Source: Clitopilus passeckerianus
Taxonomy: Eukaryota; Basidiomycota; Agaricomycetes; Agaricales; Entolomataceae
DNA length: 64,000 bases
Reading direction: 5' to 3'
Assembly: GCA_944990035.1 (NCBI GenBank)
Contig: CALYLX010000150.1
Location: 1,116,001 to 1,180,000, forward strand
Below, piece after piece: positions 21,685 through 32,877 of the stretch. The notes beneath the pieces were generated by a model. The model ran no database searches. It was not told where the DNA came from and worked only from the letters and a program-made list of their open reading frames with translations. A program made the position numbers and the translations under genes. Numbering within the stretch: position 1 is the stretch's first letter; the number at the start of each line of letters is the position of its first letter.

Positions 21685-23319
21685 ATGCTTTCGTTGTTCA
21701 CGTTCCTGCTCTTGTCCTTCTATGGACCCGTATTAGCGGCTTTGACGCCGTACACTGGATCACCGCCACCAACTCTTCCCAGTCGAAAGCCATTTGGTTT
21801 CGCCAGTAGCTCAACTGGAGGCTCAGGACCTGGGTCGGTTGCATACCTTGTATCAAATGCGCCAGATCTCCGGGCAGCTTTGAAGGTTTCCGGCCCAAAA
21901 ACTATTTACGTCAAGGGAACCATCCAGGGCAACCAAACGGACTCCGGGATTGCGGATTGTAAATGGTGCGAATGAGAGCGATGGGTATTCCGGTGTTGCA
22001 ATATTGATCTTTGCAATCAGGTACATTGACAACTCCCCCGTTCCTCAGTACGACTTCACGTACTACATTCTTTCGCTCAATTCGACCTACATGGATCTTG
22101 TGAAGGCGGCGGCTGATGCTAATGGGACGTTTGAAGGGAAGAATGCCACCGAGTATCAGATCTTACTCAAGAAACAGAACGGGTGGAGAGCGCAAGCTCA
22201 AAATACACAAAAGGCATGGGTTAGCATGTCTGTTCTCAATAACACAAGTATCATAGGCTGGGACGCCAACGCAAAACTAGCTGGAGTCAACCTGAATTTC
22301 AATGTGGTGAACAATGTACATGGTGTGTTGATCTACGCAGCTCAACGTATGCCTTCGCTTACGGCAAGACAGTGCGAAATCTGATTCTTGAGCCTCCGAA
22401 GGATTGCTTCCCTGCACCAGAGACCTACCCTACCTCATGGAATGCGCGGTGTGTGCTCTGCCGTTTGATTTGGTGAAGTACTGAACGAGAATGTTCTAGA
22501 TACGATGCCGTTTCTTTAGTGACAAGCACGAATATCTGGGTCGACGGAAACGTCTTGCAAGATGGGCCAAGCCTTGTACCTCTGGAATCGTTTATAAACG
22601 GGTGGTATGTTGACCGTTACGACGGCCTCTTTGATGTGGAGGACGGAAGTGACAATATAACCTTCTCCCATGTAAGTCTCTGCAGCTTGGGGTCTAATTC
22701 TGCCTGTTGACAACATGACACCCAGAACATCGTTCGAAACCATCATAAATCCCTTCTATGGGGAGGTGGTAACAAGGAAGCAGACCGTGATCTTGGAAAA
22801 ATGCATTTCACCGTCTTCGCCAACCACTTTAAGGACTCTCAGTCCCGCAACCCTCTGCTACGATTCGGCGTTGCTCACATCCAGAATAACCTCTACGAAT
22901 CCACTAATGGGGCTCCCACAACCACACCTCCAGTCAGCAAATTCGAGAATCACATACAAATGTACAATCAATCCAAGGTCCTGGTGGCGGGCAACGTTTT
23001 TGTTCAGGATGGCTCCTCTGCTAGCGACACGAGCAGGTTATTTACATACAGCGACCTCAAAAGTGCCACCTTGCCTGCGAAACTTTGTGTCACGAGTACA
23101 TCCGCTCTTCCGGCCGGCACCTTCAATGGGCAGTCCGTGGACCTGCAAGCTATTGCCTCTTCGAAGTTCAATATCGCCGTCTCTGCTGGTTCTGCAGTGT
23201 CAGGAGGATTGCTTTTCAACTGTGATGGCCCCGACTTCGTACAGCTGTCGATGCCAACCAGCTTCTCGAGTCCTTCAGCCGTTCAAAGTTATGTCAGTAG
23301 CCAAGCCGGTTCGCATTAG
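21685..23319 (+). CDS. Secreted pectate lyase, PL1 family
   Basis: Cleaves polygalacturonate by Ca-dependent beta-elimination outside the cell. Exons 21685-21965, 22021-22322, 22373-22448, 22500-22671 and 22726-23319 total 1425 bases, 474 residues. Signal peptide 1-18 (MLSLFTFLLLSFYGPVLA). The parallel beta-helix landmarks are present: SIIGWDA, NIWVDGN, DGLFDVEDGSDNITFSHN (Ca-binding Asp residues), RNHHKSLLWGGGNK, and RNPLLRFGVAHIQNNLY, where the second Arg matches the catalytic Arg of the family. Two Trp-linked intron junctions (CKW/Y and NVH/V) were fixed by phase. The deduced enzyme is complete and typical in size. A tataag element 50 bases upstream supports the start. Role: plant cell wall breakdown. 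Confidence 0.85.
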
Positions 23320-23666
23320 TTGGTCGTTACAGTAAGTTGTGTCGTTACTCGATCTGACCGTGTATATTACGTATTTATGAGAGATTTGGACTCGCGTAAT
23401 TTGATTCAACAAAGTAGGTTTGCTTTTGCGAATTGGAATGTGTGCACAGGCCCTGACGAACGAATGGTGTTCACAACGGCTCTGGCGGAGACAGTCTCTG
23501 ACGTAAACACTCACTTCCGTCGCGTCCGAGTCGTGTGCTTTTCAGAATATGCACGTGATCGTTTAGGGGTCTTCACAAGTTGACACTGACAGTGAAATAC
23601 CACATCGACAGGTGTCGGTCAGCTAAGCCGCTTCATTGCCTTCTTGTTTTCTTCCGAGCTATTGGA
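23320..23666. other. Intergenic, nothing recognised
   Basis: Short gap between the same-strand pectate lyase and CHORD-like gene 1. No motif of note. Confidence 0.5.
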
Positions 23667-24353
23667 ATGTCGGAGGCTGATGGTAAAGAAACCATTTGTC
23701 TAACCTGCACAAATTTTGACCGTGCCAACAGAGATTCCAGCACCCACCAGCTCTGACCATGACCAAGAACCAGAGGTTATTGACTTGACTGGGGACACGG
23801 ACTCCGAATATGAAGAGGACGATGATGAAACAGGATCCCAGCATTCACAGGACTCCGATAGTTCTGGAATAGAAATTGCTCTAAACGAAAGCACTCGAGC
23901 CAAATTGCAAGAAGCCATTCTCGGAGTCAGCGAAATTCGGCTTAGACATATCGTCCAGGCACTTGTGGAGGAGGTTCCGGAGGCAGAGGAAGCTCTTATA
24001 AGAGAGTTGATCACATTGAAGCCGGAGACGTTGGATGTTATTCCTCGCTGGGAGACTTGCGGACGCTGTAACGAGGAGTTCGATATGGCAGCTGGCCGTC
24101 AAGATGGCGAATGCGCGTTTCATCCTGGTATGTGCCTATGGCGTCCTGTTACTGAATTATGTTAAAATTTATTGCAGGCACACTTCGGTCTTCAAGAGAA
24201 GATCTGAACGGTGTAGATGGGACCCTTCAGCCTCAACTGGAATCCTTTACATGGAGCTGCTGCAATACAGACTCTACCTCCGGAGGTTGCACTACTGGCC
24301 AGCACCAACCTGCGCTGGCTAAGAAACGGAGACGTGTTGAGGAGGACTCGTAA
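23667..24353 (+). CDS. Acidic protein with CHORD-like Cys/His motif, copy 1
   Basis: Exons 23667-23682, 23732-24127 and 24178-24353, 195 residues. A tiny first exon encodes MSEAD. Residues 15-50 hold VIDLTGDTDSE followed by acidic/Ser residues, a textbook SUMO-interacting motif. A helical stretch follows (VSEIRLRHIVQALVEE). Then comes a Cys/His array: CGRC, ECAFHPG, WSCC, GGCTTGQH. Its spacing resembles one CHORD zinc domain (C..C, C.FHPG, W.CC, GC..G.H). The C-terminus has a basic KKRRR nuclear signal. I infer a nuclear protein that may bind SUMO and zinc. The intron splits the motif immediately after HPG, in the same phase as in the neighbour copy 2. True CHORD proteins (RAR1/CHP1) carry more domains, so this is a relative at most. 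Confidence 0.7.
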
Positions 24354-24790
24354 AACTGATTGTGTCAACTCTTTATGGTCACTCCGTGGTCCATAAAGGT
24401 TGATTGTCGCCGTTGTTAAACCGGCAAGAATGCCTCGTCGTTGGCCTTTCATTTACACCCCGGAATCCCGAAGGGCTGCTTATAGTTTTTATTGTTTTCC
24501 GTTCCTCGATCCGAATGTTTGACTCCTTTGAGTCGTCGGCTAGATCGGTCGGACCGGGAACGTTTATTGTGAGCAATGGCGCCCGGACCCTTGACCTTCC
24601 ATCCTTGACTGTCAACTAGCTCGAATCACGCTTGGTACCCACGAGAAACATTCTAGTGACTTTTTGTTATCAGGGGCGGAACATAAATTCCCATCAGACA
24701 TAGCCTAGATGCGCATTCGGTTGATCGCTTTGTCCCTCCGAGTGCTACTTATAGCCCCTCCATTCCATTCCATCCCACACTACTGCTGTC
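24354..24790. other. Intergenic, promoter of CHORD-like copy 2
   Basis: Contains a tata-like cttatagc about 40 bases before the next start. Otherwise nothing recognised. Confidence 0.45.
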
Positions 24791-25620
24791 ATGCTGCCCC
24801 ATCTCGAGCCCATCATCGTCGAGTTCAATAGCGACTGTGACTCTGACGTGGACACTCCTGGCTTCGATTCGCCCCGCAAGCGTTACACGAACAGCTTTAA
24901 GCAACGTCCCGCAGGCGTACGGACATCAGATATCTACCTCCCCAGCGAATGTCCAACACCGTACCCACAAAGCACGTCAGATTCAGAGTCTGAATCCGGT
25001 AGCGACAGTGACACCAGTGCCCAGTGGACGTCGACTCAGTCACGGTTTGAGGAGGCATCGCAGTTGCAGGCTTCCATAGCCTCGGTGTCGGAAGTTCAGC
25101 TTCGTCAACTAGTAGCCAAGCTTGCCAAGCAGAGTCTCGGTTTCCAGCAAGCTGTCGCCAAAGAGCTGCGAGTAAACTCGACAGAGGACCCGACCACGCC
25201 TGTTGAACGCGTCTCGCGCTCGCCACCCTCGCGTTCTCCCCGGCGTGGGCGCAGGAGGCCAAGGCGTGCATCTGCGCCACAGCCGTCGCGTCACAGGCAG
25301 AATCAGTTGGATAGATGTGTAGAAGCGAGCGCGTTGGGGTATGATGAGTGTGGACGACGCGTGTACCATCCTGGTGAGTTGTTTTCTCGCGTCTTGGCAC
25401 CTTCCGACATCTAACGTAACTATTACCTTTGTTAGGTCGACTTGTCAAAGATGTCTACGAGTTCCTCTCAACCACAATGGATGGGCGGCCTGCAAAGGCA
25501 TTGGAAACGATTACTATGTGGAGTTGCTGTGACCAAGAAGCGTTGATGCCCGGGTGTCGGTCAATGACACGGTCGTTGGACGATTCGGAGACGGAAGTCA
25601 TGGTGGGAAGACGCCCATGA
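24791..25620 (+). CDS. Diverged CHORD-like paralogue, copy 2
   Basis: Exons 24791-25373 and 25436-25620, 255 residues. Tandem relative of copy 1: acidic/Ser N-terminus, the helical stretch VSEVQLRQLVAKLAKQ aligned with VSEIRLRHIVQALVEE, and an intron in the same phase right after the Cys/His motif's HPG. The metal motif is degraded: DRC, ECGRRVYHPG and MWSCC remain, GC becomes PGC, and the terminal His of GC..G.H is missing. An Arg-rich segment (PRRGRRRPRR) at about 180 replaces the C-terminal nuclear signal. The SUMO-binding motif is absent. No function is assigned; loss of ligands suggests zinc binding is weakened or lost. Confidence 0.65.
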
Positions 25621-26417
25621 TTTCCGCGTCTTCCACCCCTACATTGTCTCAGTGATCTACATTTGCACCGTTACCGATCTTTGACTGGAAGATATCTTTA
25701 TTCATCTTATTATCACGACCGTCCATGGACATATCTCACGACTTCGTTCTTTACCAACACCCTATTCGTTACACATTCGTTTGTTCTTCGTTCTCGTCTA
25801 TGCTTTCCTAACCTTCGTCATTCTTTGTATCAGTCTACTACTACTCTTTGGGCATTTAGGCACGATGAATTCATGACCGCATTGTCATCACACTTTCCTT
25901 ACATGCTTGAATCACATGCAGCAGCTGCAGTAGCCAATCTTTCCCCAGTTGTGCTGCTGTCCAATAGCTGTGAAGGTGTATCACCTGAATCTGTATTACT
26001 TGTAATCTGTTTTGTTCATCAATCGAATACCAAGTATCATCTAGCCATCCCATCTGTGATCGGCGCTTCAAGGATAGGTATCACAGTCGTGGCTGATTAA
26101 AGTTGCCAGTGAATGGTAACTAGACAGATTAGGAGGTCTGGGGATATGTCGGCGATAAAACGCGTCGAAACTGATGTGATTTCTAAAGGTGTACAGATGG
26201 TGTGCATGTGTGAGAGGGATACAGGATGAGTGCCACGAACAAAACGAGGAAAGCATAAACCAAGAAAACCGCGATGAAAACAAGAGCCACATTGAGAACA
26301 GAGTATACAGTAGTAAAGATGAGGGTAATATTGTACAAATTGATAGAAAGTCCCATATGACGAAACTTTAAATAGAAGCATGCATGCATGGATACACCAC
26401 TACGATGGTGGAGATCA
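25621..26417. other. Intergenic, nothing recognised
   Basis: About 800 bases between convergent genes. A 145-codon open frame at 25663-26100 shows low-complexity hydrophobic stretches but no domain, and is not called. Confidence 0.5.
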
Positions 26418-27302
26418 CTACGCCGAACAGTCCACCATCTCCCAGTCTTGATCAGGTATCAGTACCCAGGATTTGCTAAGCACAGGGTGTGAGTCAACTG
26501 CCATAGCATCATCGGCCGTATCCTGTTCCCGCTGTTCCTGCGCAGCAACTATCCTCTCCAACTCCCTTGTCGCCGTCATGATCGAAATGGCCAATCGGGG
26601 GCCCATGCGAAGTATTTTTTGACCCTCCGCCGATGATTTCATACACGTCCTGAGTGCCTTTTTGTAAAGGTCAGGTTCCGGCTTTGAGCGAGGGAACTGC
26701 GGCCGAGATGGTCTTGGCTCTTGGGCCGGCGCCAACGGGGAAGAGTGTCGTAGGGAGGTAGGAAGGGTGGAGGATGGGGTTATGGGGGTAGGGCATTTGA
26801 TTGTGGAAGTTAAGGGTGCGGCGCGTTGGGATGACGAGGGTTGAGCGGTAGGTTGAGTGGTGGGAGGCAATGACGTGACCGCCTTTGAAGGCTGTTGGAA
26901 AACTGGTGTGAAAGGGCGGATAGCAGTAGTAGTTGGCCGAATAGTCGGTTGAGGGGAGAGTCGAATGCTGAGTGGTTCAACGGCATGGTTGACCGATGCC
27001 TTTCGTCGTTCTTTGCCCTTTTGGTCCCTGTGCATGTGGATAGGGGAGGAGTGCTCGCTGGCAGCCTTGCACGTGCTTGACGATGTCGATGGTCTCTTTG
27101 ATGAAGTCGAAGTTGAAGCTACATCTGAAAGACTAATGTATGTCTCTGTGCGTCGTAGGGTGGAGCCCATGGATTTCGATAGGCGGGGTGCTTTGGCCGG
27201 TCGTGGGTTGCCAGAGAGTTGTAATGAGTAGCAGAAGGAAGATGTCCGCTTGCGAGGCCCTGAGTGTTCGAGAGTGGATGTTTGGGTTGCAGTGAGGAAC
27301 AT
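26418..27302 (-). CDS. Hypothetical Ser/Thr/Pro-rich protein
   Basis: Intronless, 294 residues from the ATG at 27302 (MFLTATQTSTLEH). An ATG further upstream would add residues across an apparent promoter with a tata-like element near 27395. Most of the chain is Ser/Thr/Pro/Gln-rich and probably disordered. The last 90 residues look folded: a helical segment beginning DLYKKALRTCMKSSAEGQK, then a Glu/Gln-rich helix (ELERIVAAQEQREQ), and a C-terminus with WVLIPDQDWEMVD. I do not recognise it. It is probably expressed, because the frame is long and not explained by the opposite strand. Confidence 0.55.
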   Translation of the reverse strand: MFLTATQTSTLEHSGPRKRTSSFCYSLQLSGNPRPAKAPRLSKSMGSTLRRTETYISLSDVASTSTSSKRPSTSSSTCKAASEHSSPIHMHRDQKGKERRKASVNHAVEPLSIRLSPQPTIRPTTTAIRPFTPVFQQPSKAVTSLPPTTQPTAQPSSSQRAAPLTSTIKCPTPITPSSTLPTSLRHSSPLAPAQEPRPSRPQFPRSKPEPDLYKKALRTCMKSSAEGQKILRMGPRLAISIMTATRELERIVAAQEQREQDTADDAMAVDSHPVLSKSWVLIPDQDWEMVDCSA

Positions 27303-28547
27303 GGGGAGGGCAGGAGGCAGGAGGGCGCGGCGGCAGCACCTCAAAGGGTTAATATGGGGCTGGAGACAAAAGATGGCACAAACTCGGAACAAGCGTGTAT
27401 AAAGGCCAAGCTGTGGCCACATCACGTGATCTGACTCAGTGAGATACCGCCGGATCAGTGGCAATGCCTACTCGGAATGGAATGAATCCCCGCATGCTCA
27501 TTGGTCCGGAGGTTTGGGCCATCCAATCATCCATTGACACAGAATCTGTAACGTTGGTGCGGTACGATTTGTTTGACAGCGGGATAGTTGAAACAGGTCC
27601 TTGGGATCTACGAAATTTGTCGGTGTACTTGGTGTTCGTGTGGTACCTTTCCATGATGATCCATTACTCAGCCCCGAGTGGGAGCGATCTCTTTTCGTCG
27701 ACGTCAGGCGGGGAGACTGCCACAAGGGCGTGGGGATCGTGAGGTCGCTGTGCGGGTTTTGCCTTATGGGGTCAAGTGACCGACATGTGGTCAAAGTCGT
27801 GTCGGAGGCGAGGTTGGGCGCTTCAAATTGACTCGAATAGCTTGAGAATACTGAACAGCATGCTCGTCACGAGTAGCTTATTCACGGAATCAGCTGGCAC
27901 GTAAGAGTAATAATCGTGCTCAGGTTACTTACTACGCATCACATCAATGGACGACGGACTTGGGGGTGGTACTGGTATTGGCAGCGTGGATCCGGGAATG
28001 TAGGATTATTGCGTAGAAGGAGGCATGTGTCGTAAGTGCTTGTGTAGATGGTACCTACAGCGTGTATTGCCAGGTGACCTCCGCTGAGGCCGCACTATGG
28101 AAACCCATACGTCCCGGCGGAAAGCAATCATAATCATGATTCTGATGTTGATACTAGCCACCTAAGTTGACCAGCTCTAACTGAGAGCATATCTGACGTG
28201 CTCCAGGTCAGAGCCAGAGTAGCTTTGGTATGAAACTATGCGCAGAGTTCATGCCAAGGGTGGTGCGAAGTCCCGGGTCGCCGTCACGGACATAGATAGA
28301 CGCGGTGTTAGTCCAGAAACTCGTTGAAGGCTGGAAATAGCGCGCTGGGTATGCTGCAGGGTATTCCGGGAGGCAAGAAGCGCTGTGTTGGTTCCATGTT
28401 GTGTGCCGTGGCACAAAGTAGTCAAAAGCAAAACAATGTACGCTTAGGGGCTCGTTACACCATAACGTCACGCGCGCTCTGTTCATGCATTGCCGACTGC
28501 GACCACCACCACTAGCTCATTGTCGTGGTCGTCGTTGAGAGTTAAAC
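27303..28547. other. Divergent promoter region, hypothetical / VPS39
   Basis: About 1.2 kb. Tata-like element near 27395 on the minus side. No further motif or gene recognised. Confidence 0.5.
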
Positions 28548-31500
28548 ATGGCGCCTTTTCTGAAGCCGACAACTATTCTCTCTGGGCTGAAGGAGAAGGT
28601 TGACTCTTTGACGATACAAGGTGCGCTGGAGAGGTCCGGAACCTGCCCTATAGCTTCTCACATTGGTGCTCCTCAGGCGACCGACTGTACCTTGGAACAT
28701 CGGTCGGGAACCTACACATCTACAGCTTTGACAATTCCAGTAAGCCCTATCTAGTATACGACCTGCGTGATCTCTCATTCTTTGCAGATGATGGCAATCC
28801 GGCCATGGAACTGGTTGACACCAAGAAGTCCTTGGTTCGAAGATCCATCGAGCAACTGGGCTTCATAAAGGATGTCAATTCCTTAGTAGTTTTGTCAGGT
28901 ATGTGCTTATACCCTCAAGAAGCATATCCTGGCTGATTGGAAAGACGAGCAGAAATGAATGTCACTCTATTTCCACTGCCAAGCTTTGCCCCACCAACAC
29001 CATTGGTCAAAGCCAAGGCCGCTTTCTCGTTTGCGATACACACATCTATACAGGAGAGGCAGCCCGAGAACCATGAAGGAGACTTTTCCAATGCGAAGCC
29101 AGCGCCGACAGTGGTAACCCAGCTTTTGGTAGGATGCAGAAGGAAGGCAGTCATTTATTCATGGAGAGATGGTGAACCGCAGGAGCCAAAGGTATGTGTA
29201 TATATCTACTGGGTACATATCAGCTGAAGTTCACCGCGATTCTCTCGTAGGAAGCGCCCCTCCCTCACTCCGCCCGAATAATAACCTTCCTCGACCATAA
29301 TACCGCCTGCTTCGCATATTCACCAACAGATTATGCCATCTTTTCAATACCAATGATGACTGCCACCGAGATATCTACTCCATTACCAATGTCAACGTCT
29401 GCAAGCACCGGAGCTATGGGCGCCTTGACAGGTCTGACAGGGTACATGACTCTTGGGTTGGGTGCTAAACCGAAGCCTGGCGCCATCAGTATCAACGACA
29501 AGGAAGCACTGATTGCAAAGGATGGTGCGCCTTCTTGAGAGTATACTGCGAAAGAACCGAATTAATGGCTTGGTTCTTTAGGAAATGGTCATGTTGTTGA
29601 TGCCGAGGGCAAAGTCACTCGTTCTCCTGCAATTGAGTGGCCTGCGCCACCAGAAGAACTTGGTAAGTCTTCAACCTCATTCTAAAGTTAAACTTACTAA
29701 CGATCACCCAGCTTTTGTAAAGCCTTACATCTTCTCCATCCTGCCACCGAACACAGTCCCTACACGCCCGATTGAACAAATTACGTCCGCAAGTCCAGGC
29801 CAGCAACAACCCGCACCAGTAGCTCCTACCTTCATACCAACTTCTGTCCTGCAGATTAGATCATCTCTCTCATTCCAGATCATGCAAATAGCAACGTTCC
29901 CATTCAATATCTCGCCTTCTTCATCGGCCCTCTCGGTGGCCACAACGACTGGAATTCCAAATGCTACCATACGCCTCCTGACACCCTCACTGAAATCGGG
30001 AAGGTCCTCCATCTATTTCCTCACGACCCCTCTCGACAGGGCTGCTGCTACGAACGAAGGAAGCACGATATGGCAGTCAGTAATGAAGCCTTGGGATGAG
30101 CAGATTGACGAGTTGGTCATGGAAGGTTTATATGCGGATGCCCTTGCACTTCTGGACAACATTGATGATTCCGTTATTCCTGATAAGGTAGCATACACCC
30201 TCCTTTCGTCTTCATTGTTGCTGACGACAACGTCCACAGCAAACACGACGCACTCGAATAAGAGCCTTGAACGCAGTAGCCAACTTCCGAGATTCCAAGT
30301 TCGACGAGGCCGTCGACACACTCATTGAATTGGATCTGAACCCCGCTAAAGTCCTGGCACTATACCCAGAATCAGTCGCTGGTCGTCTCTCCGTACCCTC
30401 TGAACAATGGATACCACTCTACGGAGGCCCTTCACCACCACAACCAGAACCCGAAGGGGAGGGTAATCCAACTGCGACGGGAACGAATTCTGAAGAGGGT
30501 ACACAAGAGAGCGTCCCACCACCAGAGGAAGGGGCCCAGCAAGAAGGAACCACGTCTGCCTTGTTGGACAGTATAGCTGGGCCTTCTATGGCTGAATCAT
30601 TACGTGGACGTTTGGGACAAGGTCTTCAGGCCGGTCTGGGAGCTGGTCTAGGCGCGATGATGCGTTCTGCAAACCCGGCTGCAATTGCAGCAAGGGAGGG
30701 TTCGGTTCCACCTCTGACTGTACCACCTAAGCCCGCGAAGCCCACGCCAGGTATGTTTAGATCCTTTCTAGAGCAAAAAATCTTTCTGAACTTGATTATA
30801 GACCTTTTCACGCAAGCAGTTGAAACCCTTGTCCGCTACGTCGGCGAGCGTAGACCCAAGCTGAACGCAGCACTGGCAGCAGTCGGTATCAAGCCCGACA
30901 ACCAATCACATCAAGTGCCGCCTCTATCAGAAGTCCCAGTAGAGGAACTCTTCGCGTTGCCCAATGCTCCATTATCCTCGTTGACGCCCGAACAATTGCT
31001 ACGTTGTGCTCAGATTGTGGACACCGCTTTGTATAAGTCATACCTCATTGTGCGACCAGCTTTGTTGGGACATCTATGTCGACTACCGAACTGGTGTGAG
31101 ATGTCTGAGGTTGAAGAGGATCTTCGAGCTCGTAAGGTAACGCCTTTCTGCTGTGTGAAAGTCGATGAAATTGATTAAGCCTTGAATCTACAGAGATTTG
31201 CTGAGATGATTGACCTGTATCAAGGCAAGAAGATGCATGCTGAGGCGCTGGGGCTATTGAGACAGTAGGACCTCTTGGTTTTCTAGCTAGTTCATAGGCT
31301 GACTATATGCGCTTGTATCCAGGCTCGGAGAAGAGCAGGACGACATGGAAGATAAACTAATGCCTACAATTCGTTATCTACAAAAACTAGGGCCCAAGTA
31401 CTTGCAGCAAATTTTCAAATCCGCGCGTTGGGTGTTTGATTCTGATGCAAACCTGGGTTTTGAGGTATGCTTCTTTGTCCGTCTATATAATCGTCATAAC

Positions 31501-32694
31501 CTAATGTGATCAATCTCAGATTTTCACTTCTGAAGATGTGGAGTTGCCTCGGCAGGACGTCTGTGACTATCTAGCAGACATCGACCCTCAGATCTGTGCC
31601 CGTTACCTGGAATATCTGATTGAGGAGCGGAACGAAGAACGGCGGGAATTCCATGACAGACTTGCAGAACTTTATTTCGACATGACGATTTCTGCGCGAA
31701 AACGAGGAGATGATGGTAGGCAGCTTTGTACTATTTCTCATGTTGGAGGATCTAAAGCCAACCCTGCAGACGCACGTAAACAATTCTACAACAAACTTCT
31801 GCACTTCGTTGATACAGATCAGCAAATCAGTGTTGACAGGTTGTATGCGCTGCTGTCTTCTGGTGCGTTATTTTTGTCGTTCGCCTTAGGGTAAGGAATA
31901 ATCTTGAATTCCCAGACTTGTACGAGGCAAGAGCCATTCTATTAGGAAGGCTAGGCAGGCATGACCAGGCTCTTGAGCTCTATGTCTACCGCATGCACGA
32001 TTATATCAAGGCTGAAGAGTATGCACCATTCTCCTGTCGTATGATTATCTTAGCTGACAATTTGAAGGTACTGCAAACGTTTCTACCAGCCGGGGACAGA
32101 AACCAGGAACATATTCCTCACGCTGCTGCGAATATACCTTCGGCCGACCGTGACAACCCCCACCAATCTCCTTGCACCCGCTTTGGAACTCATTGGACGG
32201 CACAATCCCCGATTAGATCCAATAGAGACTCTGCAACTACTCCCACCCCTCGTGTCTGCCAAAGACGTCCGAAGCTTCCTGCTTGAGGCTCTACGGGCGC
32301 CATTGTTTGACGCTAGTGTCGTGAGATCTATTAGCAAGGCAGAAAATGACCAGTCTGCCCGACGACTCATGGCTTTGCAAACGAAGCGGGTCAAAGTTAC
32401 TGATAGTCGCATGTTTGTAACTACATCTAGTCTGCCTGGCACAGAACTGACGCTGCTTCACCCTAGATGTCCGCTTTGTCACAAACGTATTGGTAACAGC
32501 GTAATTGCCGTTCATGCGCCCAGGTAAGTATTTTCTCAGGACCTTTTCTTGTTTGCGAATCCTGAAATCTGTTCTACAGAGGGGAGGTTACCCACTATCA
32601 GTGTCGAGAAGCTTTTGCCCGCCGAATAGCAGGTAACAGGCGTTTTCTGGAACAGAAACTGGTCTCAAGCACAATAAAGCCTGTAATCAAATGA
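28548..32694 (+). CDS. VPS39: HOPS subunit Vps39/Vam6
   Basis: Tethering subunit of the HOPS complex at the vacuole, needed for vacuole fusion; it binds Rab7/Ypt7. About fifteen exons encode roughly 1,000 residues. The N-terminal citron homology (CNH) domain runs from GDRLYLGTSVGNLHIYSF through PLPSFAPPTPLVKAKAAF and the GPI-like repeats to about residue 400. The clathrin-heavy-chain-type helical region follows, with DEQIDELVMEGLYADAL and GRLGRHDQALELYVYRMHDY. The C-terminal Vps39 domain has LLRIYLRP and a Cys-rich end, CPLCHKRIG then QCREAFARRIAG. The intron at 30751-30801 is open in frame (51 bases). The stop is at 32692-32694, 18 codons after the last conserved residues. All junction phases that I tested fit. 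Confidence 0.88.
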
Positions 32695-32877
32695 GAGGCT
32701 TGGATTGAATGCATATTCTCGAATGCCATGGTTTTGCTATCGTTGTCTAGTGGTGTGTGTAATGTACAATGACGGTGTGTAATAAAGTACAGCTAACATC
32801 TAGTATACTGGTTTCCTAAATACACATACATATGCTTCATGGTCCATATTGGGGCAAGCGCGAGCCGTAGGTGCAAA

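Noticed and set aside
25663..26100. 145-codon plus-strand frame
   Set aside because: Featureless hydrophobic low-complexity text between two convergent genes; no start context or paralogue.
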